A stretch of 64,000 nucleotides of DNA from Aurantiochytrium sp. KH105 (taxonomy: Eukaryota; Sar; Bigyra; Thraustochytrida; Thraustochytriidae). The notes under the pieces were generated by a model. That model did not search any database and was not told the DNA's origin. It was given only the letters and a program-made list of their open reading frames with translations. Shown in pieces: positions 1 to 9,907 of this stretch (position 1 is the first letter of the stretch; the number at the start of each line of letters is the position of its first letter). Location of the stretch: the NCBI GenBank assembly GCA_003116975.1, contig BGKB01000155.1, positions 1-64,000 on the forward strand. The letters are read 5' to 3'. A program made the translations under genes and the position numbers.

Positions 1-1519
1 GGAGATGCGGCGGCGGCGTCACAAATTGCAAGCAGAACGCACCTAATTGCAAGGAGAGCGCACCTCAAGTACTGATGAGAAACTTTTCCAATTGATACTG
101 TTTCGAGGATGTTAGAGAGACTGCCATCTCTTACCTAGCCATGACAACAGTCGACAACAGTAGCAACTCATTCCTTCGTCTGCCGACTTTTCGAGTGGTC
201 ATCGTCAAGTATGCTTCGTCATCCAATCGGCGTTCCTTCCTTTTCTTCAAGAACAGGGTCGCAAAGAAGTTTTGTCTGGCATGAAAGAGCCGCGCAAGAA
301 TTTCCGCGGCATCATGACTCAAAATACAAATCTAGATACAACGCGCGGAGGCTAAATGGGGCCGACTGCGATTTGCTCTGAGCGCCTCGAATTTCCGACT
401 GAACTTGACTTATCTAGCCACGGTCAGCTTCGAATGCCATCCTTGCCGCGGCTCTGCCTCTCATTCCATCGCATCAACAGCAACTACAACAAAAAGTGTC
501 CTTGCCTAATCGTACCCGTAAGCGTGATGTGGCTCAATGACACTTCGGCGCTGGCCTGAACAGTATCCCAGATTCGACACCGAGGCCGGCGCTCGTCTGC
601 TACACACCTTTTGCAAAAAAAACTACTTCGCCTTGGCGCTACTGCTGCTGATTTGTCTCAAATATGCCAAAAAAGGCAGAGCAACATTGCAGGGCGACAA
701 CAGGCTTGACGATGTGGCATTGGCCCAGCACGCACGCCTCAAAGGGCACAGTATGCATGACCCAGCACATGACGGCAGTCCTCCTTGCAATGTTTTCTCG
801 CTGTGCGTAGGCCTTTCGCTTGCTGCGCGTTTGACGCCATGATTGCAAAGCGAGCGGTCGTGGCCGCATCGACTCATTGACCTGAACTCTGCTTGGCCGC
901 CAGCATCGGCTTCTAAACATCAGCTTGACGGAGTATAAGGTTACAGAGAGCATGACTGCGGACGCGACGCGCATCGTAAGCGCTTTTCACAGCGTCCTGG
1001 TCTTTCTTTCTTGCTTGCTGCTGTTCAATTCAATCCTCAAGTCGCCGGGCAGCGCGAGGCGGTCATCTCGAAATGCGCATCTCCATCGATACAGCCGCGT
1101 CTTGGCCTCCCCGCGCCTCGCCTCTCGTTGCTCGCGCCATCAGCACCCGCACGCATCTTCACTGATCTTCAAGCTGCGCCCAGCGGCGAGACTCCGCGCC
1201 GAGCAATGTGATGAGCGCGCCCCTGCCCGAGTATGGGCACCGCAAGCTTGCGACACCGTCCACCAAGCATGCGCATCAGGGCTGCCTACCCGCCTGCGCG
1301 GGTCGTCTCCGCGGCGTCTCTGCTGACATGCAGATTGAGACCTTCAAGATTTGAGCTCGCTCAGGCGCGTTGAGATCCCGCGCTTTTGAGAGCGCAGCTG
1401 CAGACGCTTTTGAGAGCGAAAGGCGCGCTCTCGACATGAGAATAGATGAGAAGAAGGTATTCCCGAAGGTGCCTTGATCAAGTCGTTTGTGGATTTAGGT
1501 TAGGTTAGGTTTTAGATGA
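1..1519. other. No supported gene (left edge)
   Basis: Only short overlapping open frames occur, with no domain, signal peptide or convincing composition. A short TTAGG-like run (about three units) lies near 1495-1512. I see no RNA gene by eye. The stretch could hold the 5' end of whatever the eroded coding-like sequence at 1520-2283 once was. Confidence 0.5.
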
Positions 1520-2283
1520 GATGATGGGCGCCACATCGACGACGCTCTCTGCAAATGTTTCGAGGACGTGAACTACATCCTCAAACAAGCTATGCAACTC
1601 GTTTATTGCGACCGAAATGATCGCTTCGATACCCTTGCCTATAAGGCCACACAAGGTATTTTCTTCGTTGTAAGTGAGCAGCAGCAGCTTCAAGGAGGTG
1701 TCTGTGTGTGGGAAAGGCTTGCACTATAACGAGCAAGGCTCCTTCCGGCCCGTAGCTAATTTGCACGAGCTGCACGTTCTCGGTAAACACACACGCCGTG
1801 AAAGCAAGGGCCGGTGCGGAGATCGCAGACGCTTGAATTCACGCCGCCGTCTGCTTCGTGTACAAGCGCCAGGGCTCATTCTTCGTCGCACTCACGGCCG
1901 CCGGCGACGAGATCTTCTTCGAAGACGCCGCCGGCGCCCAGGCAACCATCCCCGCCCCGGCGGCGACCGCCGCGCCCACAACCGCGGAGCCCACTCCCGC
2001 GCCCACCACGGCGGCGGAGTCGGCCATCAAGCCGAGGCGGGATGATGCCGGGTCGTCCGCCCTCGTATGGACGCTGAGCTGCGCCGCCGCGGCAGCCCTC
2101 GACGCGCTGCTTCTCGTTTCCGCATGGCACCGGCGCGGGCGCTACCAGCAGCACGAAAAGGTCTCCACCGTGGATGGAGCTGGCGGCCCAGCGGGCATAT
2201 TGAGCGCGAGTTGCCCGCGCAGCGCGCTCATCCTCCCGCCGGCAGTCATAATGTGCATGCAAATCCGACGTGCAAATCGGTAA
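1520..2283 (+). pseudogene. Eroded remnant of a possible type I membrane protein
   Basis: Two coding-like segments lie in different frames. Frame 2 is open from 1520 to 1729 without an ATG and reads like ordinary globular protein (for example LCKCFEDVNYILKQAM). Frame 1 is open from about 1840 to 2283 after a TGA near 1836. It encodes a Pro/Thr/Ala-rich linker, then a hydrophobic helix (SALVWTLSCAAAAALDALLL) and a short basic tail, which is the shape of the C-terminal end of a single-pass membrane protein. No start codon or intact frame joins them. It may be upstream debris of the pseudogene at 2334-4110 or a separate dead gene. I do not recognise a family, and the call is weak. Confidence 0.25.
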
Positions 2284-2333
2284 TAACAAGTTAGCGAAAG
2301 CCCCTTCCCCCTTCAATCGCCGCACGCGGGAGG

Positions 2334-4110
2334 ATGAGTGGCGCCATGCCCAGCTTTTTCGGAATCAGCAAGAGCCGAGCGCCGCCGGCCACTGCGCCAT
2401 TTCAGATCCTAACGAAAAATGAGGCCGTCGCCAAGCAAGCCATCCACTGCCTCGACTGGATCATTGTCATCACGACGATCCTCGCAACCAATCCAAGGGC
2501 GATCGCCGCGGGTCCGATTGGCGTCGGCTGCGAAATCGCCCTCGAGCAGCCCATGAGTACCCTGGGGAAGCTCACAAAGAAGGCGCGAGGCATCGACAAG
2601 GAGCTGCAGTTGACGGTTGCCACTGACGCTAGCTAGATTCCGCGACAGCGTCCGGATGTCGTCTCGGAAGTCGGTGACAAAGTCCGCCCGTCGCGCTTCG
2701 CAATCGCAATCCAACTTCCTCGGGTTGCGTAAGGACGCGAAAAAGGCCGACGAGCTTGTCGACAACGCGCTCGCCGCAGTCTCCACAGCAGAGACGGCCA
2801 AGGCGTTCCTCGTCGCCTTCTTGCAGGGCCAGAAACCCAATGAAGACACGGGGGATGAATGTAGCGCTGTAGAGTTGCTGAAGGACGCCATGCATTACTG
2901 CGAACAGGTGTATAATGCTGCAAGGGCCGTGCGCAATATTTTCAACAAAGAGTCCAAGGCATTCGCAAAGGGGGATTTGAGGCCGGAGCAGGATACTGCC
3001 TCTGCCATCGCCGTGGCTATAGACGCGCAAGATATGCGTCGGAGTATCAACCGCCTCGGCCTCGGCGCGCAGGAAATTTACGAAAATATCACGACCAATT
3101 CATCAGACACAGTCAGGCTTGCTAAGCTAGGCATCCCGGGTGCACTGACTCGACTCTCTGACATCGGGACCGCGCTCGCAACCCTTCCGTACCATCTGTA
3201 TCTGAGCGAGGTCGGTGCGAAACTCCTCAAAGCAGAATAGGCCGCGCTCGAAAGGCTCCAAAAACTGACTTTTTCAAATCTCAAGACGGATGCGTCGAAT
3301 AATGTGAAAATCAGCCAATTGGGCCGCTCGTTTGATGCCGAACGCCTCTGCAAGTACGTGCACATGAAGGAAGCCGGTTACAGGACGGCCGGGGAATTTG
3401 ACAGAAAGGTTGTGCTTGGGCTGATTCGGTGGAATGAGCAGAATATCACAACGCAAGCCGCACTGTCCAGCAGCGCCGCCGCCGCCGCGACGCACTTTCT
3501 CACGGTTGGCACCGCAATGGACGTTGCGCTGCTTCACGATAAAAGCCGCAAACCCTTGGAGGAGATTCTTCTCCGAGATACTGCATTCGCGCCCGACGAA
3601 GAGGTCGAGCACGCCTTCGGCCAGGTGGGTGACATTTTACGCGGAAACGATCACAAGTCAGGTCTCGTGAATCATTTCAACAATATTCTCGACGACGAGG
3701 CACTGGCCGGGGGATATATCGCTGTGTGATTCGGAGAAGAAAGCGAGCAGGCAGGAAACCAGTACTCGCGCGTCAAGATCTGCACGCTGAGCCCACATTG
3801 GAAAATCGCTCATGGTACACGAGATACAAACTCGATTAATCTGGATTGCGAGTTTGATGATTCCATCAGGGGACGCGCGACCCCCGTTGAGGAGATTTAC
3901 ATTGCACAATTCAAGGAGGGCACCGAGTGCTATGTGGATGGCGAAGACGCATATGGTGTGATCGCCGAGCCGGTGGGGTGCACATATGAAGAATGGCATC
4001 ATCGGGGGCGTATTGTACTTGTGCTCATCGATGGCGCCAATGACCCCGGGAAATACCACATCGAAGACATTTCCGTCCGCATTCCCACCACCGAACCTGA
4101 CGATCAGTAA
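2334..4110 (+). pseudogene. Pseudogene: long frame broken by a frameshift and two in-frame stops
   Basis: An ATG at 2334 opens a 100-codon frame ending at 2636. The coding-like sequence then moves to frame 1 near 2600-2640 and stays there to a TAA at 4108-4110. Inside that frame lie a TAG at 3238-3240 and a TGA at 3727-3729, and protein-like sequence runs straight through both (LLKAE-stop-AALERLQKL; GGYIAV-stop-FGEESEQ). Each stop is one substitution from a sense codon. The conceptual product is about 590 residues, mostly helical and charged, with an acidic end (VRIPTTEPDDQ). I recognise no domain. Other genes here end in TAA, TAG and TGA, so stop reassignment is unlikely. A recently inactivated gene or assembly errors are the two explanations. 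The opposite-strand frame at 3658-4149 is its shadow. Confidence 0.7.
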
Positions 4111-4320
4111 GGATAAGAACGCCACCCGGTAACGTACGTTTCCTTTCACCGACCACGGCTGTGTAGATTCAGGTTAAGATTTTTTTTTATTTTTTTTTTA
4201 GCGGTGTTGCTTCTCTGTCGCTTGGTGGCCGGCCACCGATCAAGATCCAGCTTGACCAAAATCAGCTTTCCTTCCCTGATGGTCTGTTGCGACAGCAGAG
4301 CAGAATCAGCAACCAACAAG

Positions 4321-5373
4321 ATGGGCGAGGGGCGAGGAGCCGGCAGCGACGTCGCGAGCAGCGAAGTGGCGGTCATCGGGGTGTGGTGGTTCGCCACGTC
4401 GGCGGTGCTCTCCACGTACGCGAACACGGCCTTTCTGGACGCGCTGGCGTCGCCGTTCTGGCTGACCTATGTCCGCTTTGCGGGCAGCGCCGCACTTGGC
4501 CACGTTGCCAACGCAGCGGATAGCTCCAAGGCGCAGTTGCGGACTGTCGACGGAGGCGAACTGACACGCGCTTTCATCGTGCCCGCGCTTTTGTTGCTCG
4601 GCGCCAACTATTCGAACGGTGTTGCCTTGAAGCTCGCGGGCATCACGCTCACTTATGTGGTCAAAAGCGCTATCCCTGTTGCCACTGTAGTCGTGAACAA
4701 ACTCGAAGGCGTCACGTTTGCGCCCATGGTGTACGCCACGCTCGTCCCAACGGTAGTTGGTGTCATGCTCGCAGCATGGAGCGATCTCGACTTTAGTCTG
4801 ACTGGCTTTGTCGCAGCGCTTGCTAGCATGAGTTTGCAAACCATGCTCAACATCAAGTCCAAGGCTGCGATTTCGGCTACGAATGTGAGTGGCGTCAAGG
4901 CGCAGCTTGTAATGGCATCAATTGCGACGGTTGTGCTGTCGCCATTTGCCCTCTGGGATCTTTCTGCGCTCCTCATTAGTGCCGACGGTGCGCCAGTGGC
5001 GCTCATCGAGCAAGGCGTGGAGAAGGGAGCGCTTACACTTTCTGTCGTTGCCGCTGTCGCTTACCACTCCGAGTACGTGAGCAATTTCCTTTTTGCAGCG
5101 CGTGTCTCTCCGCTCGCGTTTAGTGTCGCAGACATTTGCCGTCGGCTCTGCATCATCGCTGTGGGCTCGGTGCTCTTCAACAAGCCTCTGACAATGCTTA
5201 ATAAACTTGGCATCGTTGTTTGTTTCGCGGGTGTGCTCTGGTACACGACCATGGATAAGACACCGGTGGCAACAGCTCCCAAGGACAAGCCCTCGACGCC
5301 AAGGTTGGCAAGGACGCCATCGGGAGGCAAAACGCGCGGGTCGACCTCTTCACGGAGCTCTCGTCGTCGATAG
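4321..5373 (+). CDS. TPT/nucleotide-sugar transporter family membrane protein (DMT superfamily)
   Basis: A 350-residue protein with about ten hydrophobic helices evenly spread from residue 15 to 315, followed by a Ser/Arg/Pro-rich tail facing the cytosol (TPSGGKTRGSTSS). Segments such as GVWWFATSAVLSTYANTAFL near the N-terminus and VVNKLEGVTFAPMVYATLVP in the middle follow the pattern of the triose-phosphate/SLC35 branch, which exchanges phosphorylated sugars or nucleotide sugars for phosphate or nucleotide monophosphate across Golgi, ER or plastid-derived membranes. The substrate cannot be read from sequence. The frame is open further upstream, with another ATG at 4279, but 4321 has the better context (AACAAGATGG) and starts just before the first helix. 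It is convergent with the arginine kinase. Confidence 0.8.
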   Translation: MGEGRGAGSDVASSEVAVIGVWWFATSAVLSTYANTAFLDALASPFWLTYVRFAGSAALGHVANAADSSKAQLRTVDGGELTRAFIVPALLLLGANYSNGVALKLAGITLTYVVKSAIPVATVVVNKLEGVTFAPMVYATLVPTVVGVMLAAWSDLDFSLTGFVAALASMSLQTMLNIKSKAAISATNVSGVKAQLVMASIATVVLSPFALWDLSALLISADGAPVALIEQGVEKGALTLSVVAAVAYHSEYVSNFLFAARVSPLAFSVADICRRLCIIAVGSVLFNKPLTMLNKLGIVVCFAGVLWYTTMDKTPVATAPKDKPSTPRLARTPSGGKTRGSTSSRSSRRR

Positions 5374-5859
5374 TGTGGATAGGGTGGAGTTTTTGATTTT
5401 CGTTCGAGTGCGCGCTCGTAGTAGTCATCGCGTTGAACCAAACTGTCTTGCGCTTTTCCATTCCTGTTCTGTGAATTTTGCTGATGGCCAGTCAAGCGAC
5501 CCAAGCGTGTTTGAATTTACTTCTGAATTTGTTACCCATTTTTCGAATTTCACGAACGAAGCAAACTGGGAATAATCTTTTTTTCAAAGGCAGAACTTTC
5601 GACCTTGATGAAACAGGCGCAAGAGCGTAGATAGAAGACTTGGACGATTCCAAGCAGGCATACAACCTCTAGAAGAGGAAAACAAGCTCACGCCTCGCGC
5701 TCCCGTGCAATAAGACCGATGATTGGCAAGAACAAGCGAAAAGAAATGAAAGAATGAAGTGCGCCCTCGAGAGACTCAGATTTGTTCACTTGCTGTTCAA
5801 ATGGGGCTAGTCGTTCGTTCGGAGAAGGGGGGGGGGAAGGCTGGAGCTGCGCGAGAAAC
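5374..5859. other. Convergent 3' intergenic region
   Basis: It lies between the stops of the transporter (+) and the arginine kinase (-). It is T-rich in its first half, with a short G-run near 5828. No gene is seen; it presumably holds both 3' untranslated ends. Confidence 0.5.
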
Positions 5860-7140
5860 TTAGAGCTTGGCCTTGTTCTCCTCCTTGAGGAGCGACTCAA
5901 TGCCCTCGTAGAGAGCACCGATGATCTCAGCCTCCTGGATGCAGAGACGGGCCGAGGGGGAGATGTCGACGGTGCCGTCGGCGCCAATCGGGGTGTGCTC
6001 GCCGCCAACGCCGCGGACGCTGAGGCCGAGGGGCTTGCAGATGGCCTTGGCCTTGGCGTCAGTGCCGTCCGAGGTGAGGTTGGGGACCTTGATGTGGATC
6101 GAGGCGCGCATACCGGTGCCGAGGTTGGTGGGGCACGAGGTGACGTAGCCGTACTTCTTGCTGTGGGCGAACTTGCCGGCGGCATCCTCGACGACGCCGC
6201 AGGCGACGCGGAGACGGTCAAAGACCTCGTTGAGAACGGTGCCCTTCTTCATGCACATGATGCGGAGGTGGTCCTCCTCGCCAACCCAGACGATGAACTG
6301 GCCATCAGCGCTCTGGTAGCAGCCACGGCCGTAGGGCCACTCGGAGGCAATGCCGGCGCTGGCGAGGTACGAGTCGTTGGCCATGTCCTTGAACATGACG
6401 CGGTTGTTGACAAGCTCCTTGTACTTTTCGTCGGTGATGCTGTACTCGGTGCCCGGGGTGAGCGAGTAGTAGGTGCCGCCGTAGGCCGGGTCATCCATGA
6501 GCTTCTTGAAGGCCTGGATCATGTCCTTTTCGAGGTTGAGGCGGTCCTCCTTGGTCATGTTGCCGGGGAGCGGGTAGTTGGCCAGGTTGCGGCCGACGCG
6601 CACGCGCATCGAGGTGGTGCCGAGACCGAGCTTGGTGAGGTCGAGAACACCGCCGGCGGGGAGCTTGTCCTTGACGGTGTCAAGGTCCCAGTTGGTGACG
6701 TGCTGCACGTTGCCCTTGATCTTGTGGTAGTCGCGGATGACCGCGTCGAGGTAGGGCTCGAAGACGTCGTAGTCATCGGGGCTCATGGCGTAGGCGCCCA
6801 TGCCGGAGTCGGCGTTCTCAACGCCGGAGCGGCAGATCTTCTCGAGGCGCACCTTGAGGTCCTCGGAGAGGGACTCAAAGTACTTGGCGTCAAAGTGCTT
6901 GGCCATGAGGTTGTCCGGGTTGGACTTCTTGATGCTCTCGATCTTCTCCAGGAAGCCCTTCCAGGAGTCGGCGCCGAGCATCGACTCGATGCGCTTAAGG
7001 CGGTCGTTCATCTCGTCAAGGATGTTGCCCTTGTTCTGCGCGGTCGAACCGGTCGCCGCGAGCACGCCGGCACCGCCCGCGAGACCCGCTGCGGCCAGCG
7101 CGATCTGCACGCCCTTGCGTCCTGCGCTCCTCGAAAACAT
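5860..7140 (-). CDS. Arginine kinase-like phosphagen kinase, probably mitochondrial
   Basis: A 426-residue ATP:guanidino phosphotransferase, which reversibly moves phosphate between ATP and a guanidine compound to buffer energy. The N-terminal domain carries SGVENADSGMGAYA (about residues 105-118), nearly the substrate loop of arginine kinases. The C-terminal catalytic domain has VWVGEEDHLRI, the active-site signature CPTNLGTGMRAS with Cys336, and the flexible loop GEHTPIGADGTVDIS that keeps the catalytic Glu. The protein is longer than usual (arginine kinases are about 355) because of a 35-40 residue N-terminus, MFSRSAGRKGVQIALAAAG, which is basic then hydrophobic and free of acidic residues, like a mitochondrial presequence. 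One oddity is RGVGGEHT where arginine kinases usually have RGTRGEHT, so the Arg is Gly as in creatine kinases. Arginine is the likely substrate; taurocyamine or another guanidine is possible. Confidence 0.93.
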   Translation of the reverse strand: MFSRSAGRKGVQIALAAAGLAGGAGVLAATGSTAQNKGNILDEMNDRLKRIESMLGADSWKGFLEKIESIKKSNPDNLMAKHFDAKYFESLSEDLKVRLEKICRSGVENADSGMGAYAMSPDDYDVFEPYLDAVIRDYHKIKGNVQHVTNWDLDTVKDKLPAGGVLDLTKLGLGTTSMRVRVGRNLANYPLPGNMTKEDRLNLEKDMIQAFKKLMDDPAYGGTYYSLTPGTEYSITDEKYKELVNNRVMFKDMANDSYLASAGIASEWPYGRGCYQSADGQFIVWVGEEDHLRIMCMKKGTVLNEVFDRLRVACGVVEDAAGKFAHSKKYGYVTSCPTNLGTGMRASIHIKVPNLTSDGTDAKAKAICKPLGLSVRGVGGEHTPIGADGTVDISPSARLCIQEAEIIGALYEGIESLLKEENKAKL

Positions 7141-9907
7141 TCTGCTCTTCTTGTTGTTGTTTCCCTCTCTTCTAGTCCGTCGCCCGCTGTTCTGTTCTGT
7201 TCCGTCTGCGTCCTATCCTCGGTCGTCCTCCTTCCGTCAGTACGTACGAGCAAACGAATGATATTTTGATGTGCTTGTGCGTGCGCGCACTCACGGGCCC
7301 TCTCACTCTCACTCTCGTCTCGAGTTGGGGCTTTGCTCTGCTCTGCTTGCCCGCGCGCCCCCGCTCTGCTTGTCCGTCCACTCTACCGCGCGCCGCGCCG
7401 CGCCGCGCCGTCCCGCCTCGCTCGCCAGGCCTCCGCATGGACTCGCCATGGACGCGGCGCGGGCCTGGTGCGACTGCGCCATCCATTCAGCCACCCACCT
7501 AAAGCCCACCCGCTGCTGCTGCTGCTGCTGCTCCTGCGACACGATAGCACCACCACCACCACCAACAGTACCGACGAATCTTGATCTTTGATCTCTGGAT
7601 CTTTGATCTTGACGCTGCTGCCGAGCGACTTGGACTCGCCGTGCAAGTGGAGCTCATTCGATACGCGCAGGTTCTCGTCTCGTACCGCAGGCCGAGCAGG
7701 GTGGCCACGATCTCTCTGATCTCCCTCCCGATCTCCAGACAGCAGCGGCTTGGACGGACTCCCGCACGTCTCCGCGCGCAACGCGACACCCACTTCCCCG
7801 CCCTCGACCTCTCTCCGCCAGCCTGTCTCCGTACGCTGCCGCTGTCCTCGAGCGCGTCCTCGTGCGAGGGGGTCTCGCCATCGCCATCCCGTTTCCCAGC
7901 CTCCCGAGCACGCCGCGCACGCTCGCCTTCCGTGCCGCGCGCTCGCGCTCGCGCTCCTTTCCTCGCCGCCCTTCCCCGCCCGCGCCTCGCCCGCTCGGGC
8001 GCGCTCACGTACCTGGTGCGATGGAGATTTGCTCGCCAGGATATATTTTGCAGCGCCTTCTCCCGAGGCCTCTCGCACCATCATAACATGACACGACGGT
8101 CGCTCCGCATTGCACTGCAGCATCGCATTGCACTGCATTGCATTGCACCGGCGGCTGCACAAGTGGTGGCAGGAGGAGAAGAAACAGCAACAGCCAACCA
8201 ACTGTGTCGCGTTGCACTGCAAAAAATCATCCTCGAGTCCCCGTGTGTGGGTGTGTGTGCGGGAGCGGGCGAGCGAGCGAGCGAGCGAGCGTGTGCAAAA
8301 AACGTAATGTAATGCGTTGTAATGGATGGAAGCAGCCGCGCCGCCTCCACCGGCGGAGACAGTCGAGACGACTCGAGGTGCCGCCGTCCGATATATCCAC
8401 GCTCGAAGAAGAAGAAGAAGAGGCAGGAGACCACGATGTCCATCGTCGCGTCCAGCACCTGCAGGGTGCGATGCCGCGCTGCAGCTGCAGCCGCTGCATC
8501 ACCGCCTGCCTTTCCGGAAGCGAGCGATGCGGCGGCGCGTCAAGACGGAGGGAGCTTGCTGCTCTTGCTCGGGTTTTTTACCAAAAAAAGAATGAAAAAT
8601 GATAAATATACCCACCCTTCTACCACCTGGCAACAAGTTGGTGCACGCACGATCTTCTTTCTCCCCTCTCTGGCGCCCTGGAATCCGCAGACGCCGCGCG
8701 ACTGGCGGGAAGGCGAGGCCCGCGGCGACCACTGGAGGGCCCGCGCGCAGCTGCAGCAGCCAGCCACCGCGCCAGCCACCCTGCCTCGGCAGCCGGCAGC
8801 CAGTGGTCGCGGCCATCGCGCGCAGCGATGAATGATAGAAAGAAAAAAAAAAAAACGATGAACCGACCTTCGCAGCCGCACGTTTCTCGTGCAGCCACGA
8901 TCTTCGAGCAACGATCGCTAAAGCGGCGAGCGAGCGACCAGCGGCGAGCGGCGAGCGGCTCGAGAGCCGCGGCGGCAGCGCGGCGGCAGAAACCGTGCGA
9001 GCGGGCGAGCGCGCGAGCGAGCTCGGGCCAGGTCGCGAGCGCGGTGCGCACGCTCGCCGGCGCTGCGAGCAGCGCGAGTTTCCAAGAGTAATGACGCGCG
9101 CGTTAAGGTGCCTCGCCTGCGCGCGGCCTCCTTGCACATGCCTCCTGCCGCCGCTGCGCTTCCTCGCGCCGGGGTCACGCGTTAAGGTGGTTGCCGCTGC
9201 AGCAGGCTGGCTGTTGGTATACTAAAAAAAAATCTGTCTCCTTTCGTGCTACTATACCTATAGCATAGTGGGAGTGGCAAGCGAGCAAGCCTTGAGAGAG
9301 AGAGAGAGAGAGAGTAATAAAGTGGGCGCTGCGCCCGGTAGAGAGAGGCATGCGAGGGAGGGGGTGTGCGGCGGCCGCGTGTGATCTGGCTGATGATGAG
9401 TCCTGGCGCGGTGAGTTTCATCACACCTCATCTCGTCCATCATCAGCAGCAGCATCATCGTCATCACGGACGCCGCCAGGCCACCAACTCGAACTTGAAC
9501 GGGGTCGACTTGCCTTTCCCAACTATAAGGGAAGATCAAGGATACTACGTAATACAGAATTACTGAAGATCAAGGCCCGAGTGGACGCGCGCCGGATTCG
9601 AAGTGATTAAGGGGGTGTGCGGTCATGCCGCTGGGTCCTGTAGGATGGAAAAAGGGACTGGTGGGGGATGAGGGAAGGGAAAAAGGGGGTGCGCGAACGT
9701 TACTGCGCCGGGTGGGAGCGCGGTGCACGTGCCAATCGCGTGCTGGAAAACTTGGAGAGCGTAGACAGACAGTATGAGGGCAGACAGCAGAGCAGCATCG
9801 AGCGGGGGAAGAAGACCGACGAGAAGAAGGTCCCGCCGTCGCGCGTGTCCTCGAGCCCTCGCAGGAGCCCGGCCGCGACGCACAGCGAGGAGAGCTCAGC
9901 GAGCAAG
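7141..9907. other. Divergent intergenic region with microsatellites
   Basis: About 2.8 kb separates the arginine kinase start (-) from the scramblase start (+), so both promoters should be here. It contains a CTG run near 7511-7532, CACCAC near 7549-7565, GCATTG-type repeats near 8103-8147, GAGC repeats near 8265-8291, an A-run near 8843, and GA repeats at 9294-9315. Many open frames exist, but all are Arg/Ser/Pro low-complexity translations of repeats and none is convincing. The ATG-less open frame before the scramblase (9668-9907) is also Arg/Ser-rich and probably 5' leader. Confidence 0.5.

Noticed and set aside
2617-4110. Stop-codon reassignment or programmed readthrough as the explanation for the broken frame
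   Set aside because: Confident genes in the window terminate at TAA, TAG and TGA, and a frameshift is also needed, so decay or error is simpler. Kept open only as a test.
3658-4149. 163-residue frame on the minus strand
   Set aside because: It is antisense to the pseudogene's best-preserved part; the + strand frame has better composition and continuity.
5782-7269. 495-residue + strand frame over the arginine kinase
   Set aside because: Shadow frame of a certain gene; Val/Gly/Asp/Leu-rich translation typical of the antisense of GC-rich coding DNA.
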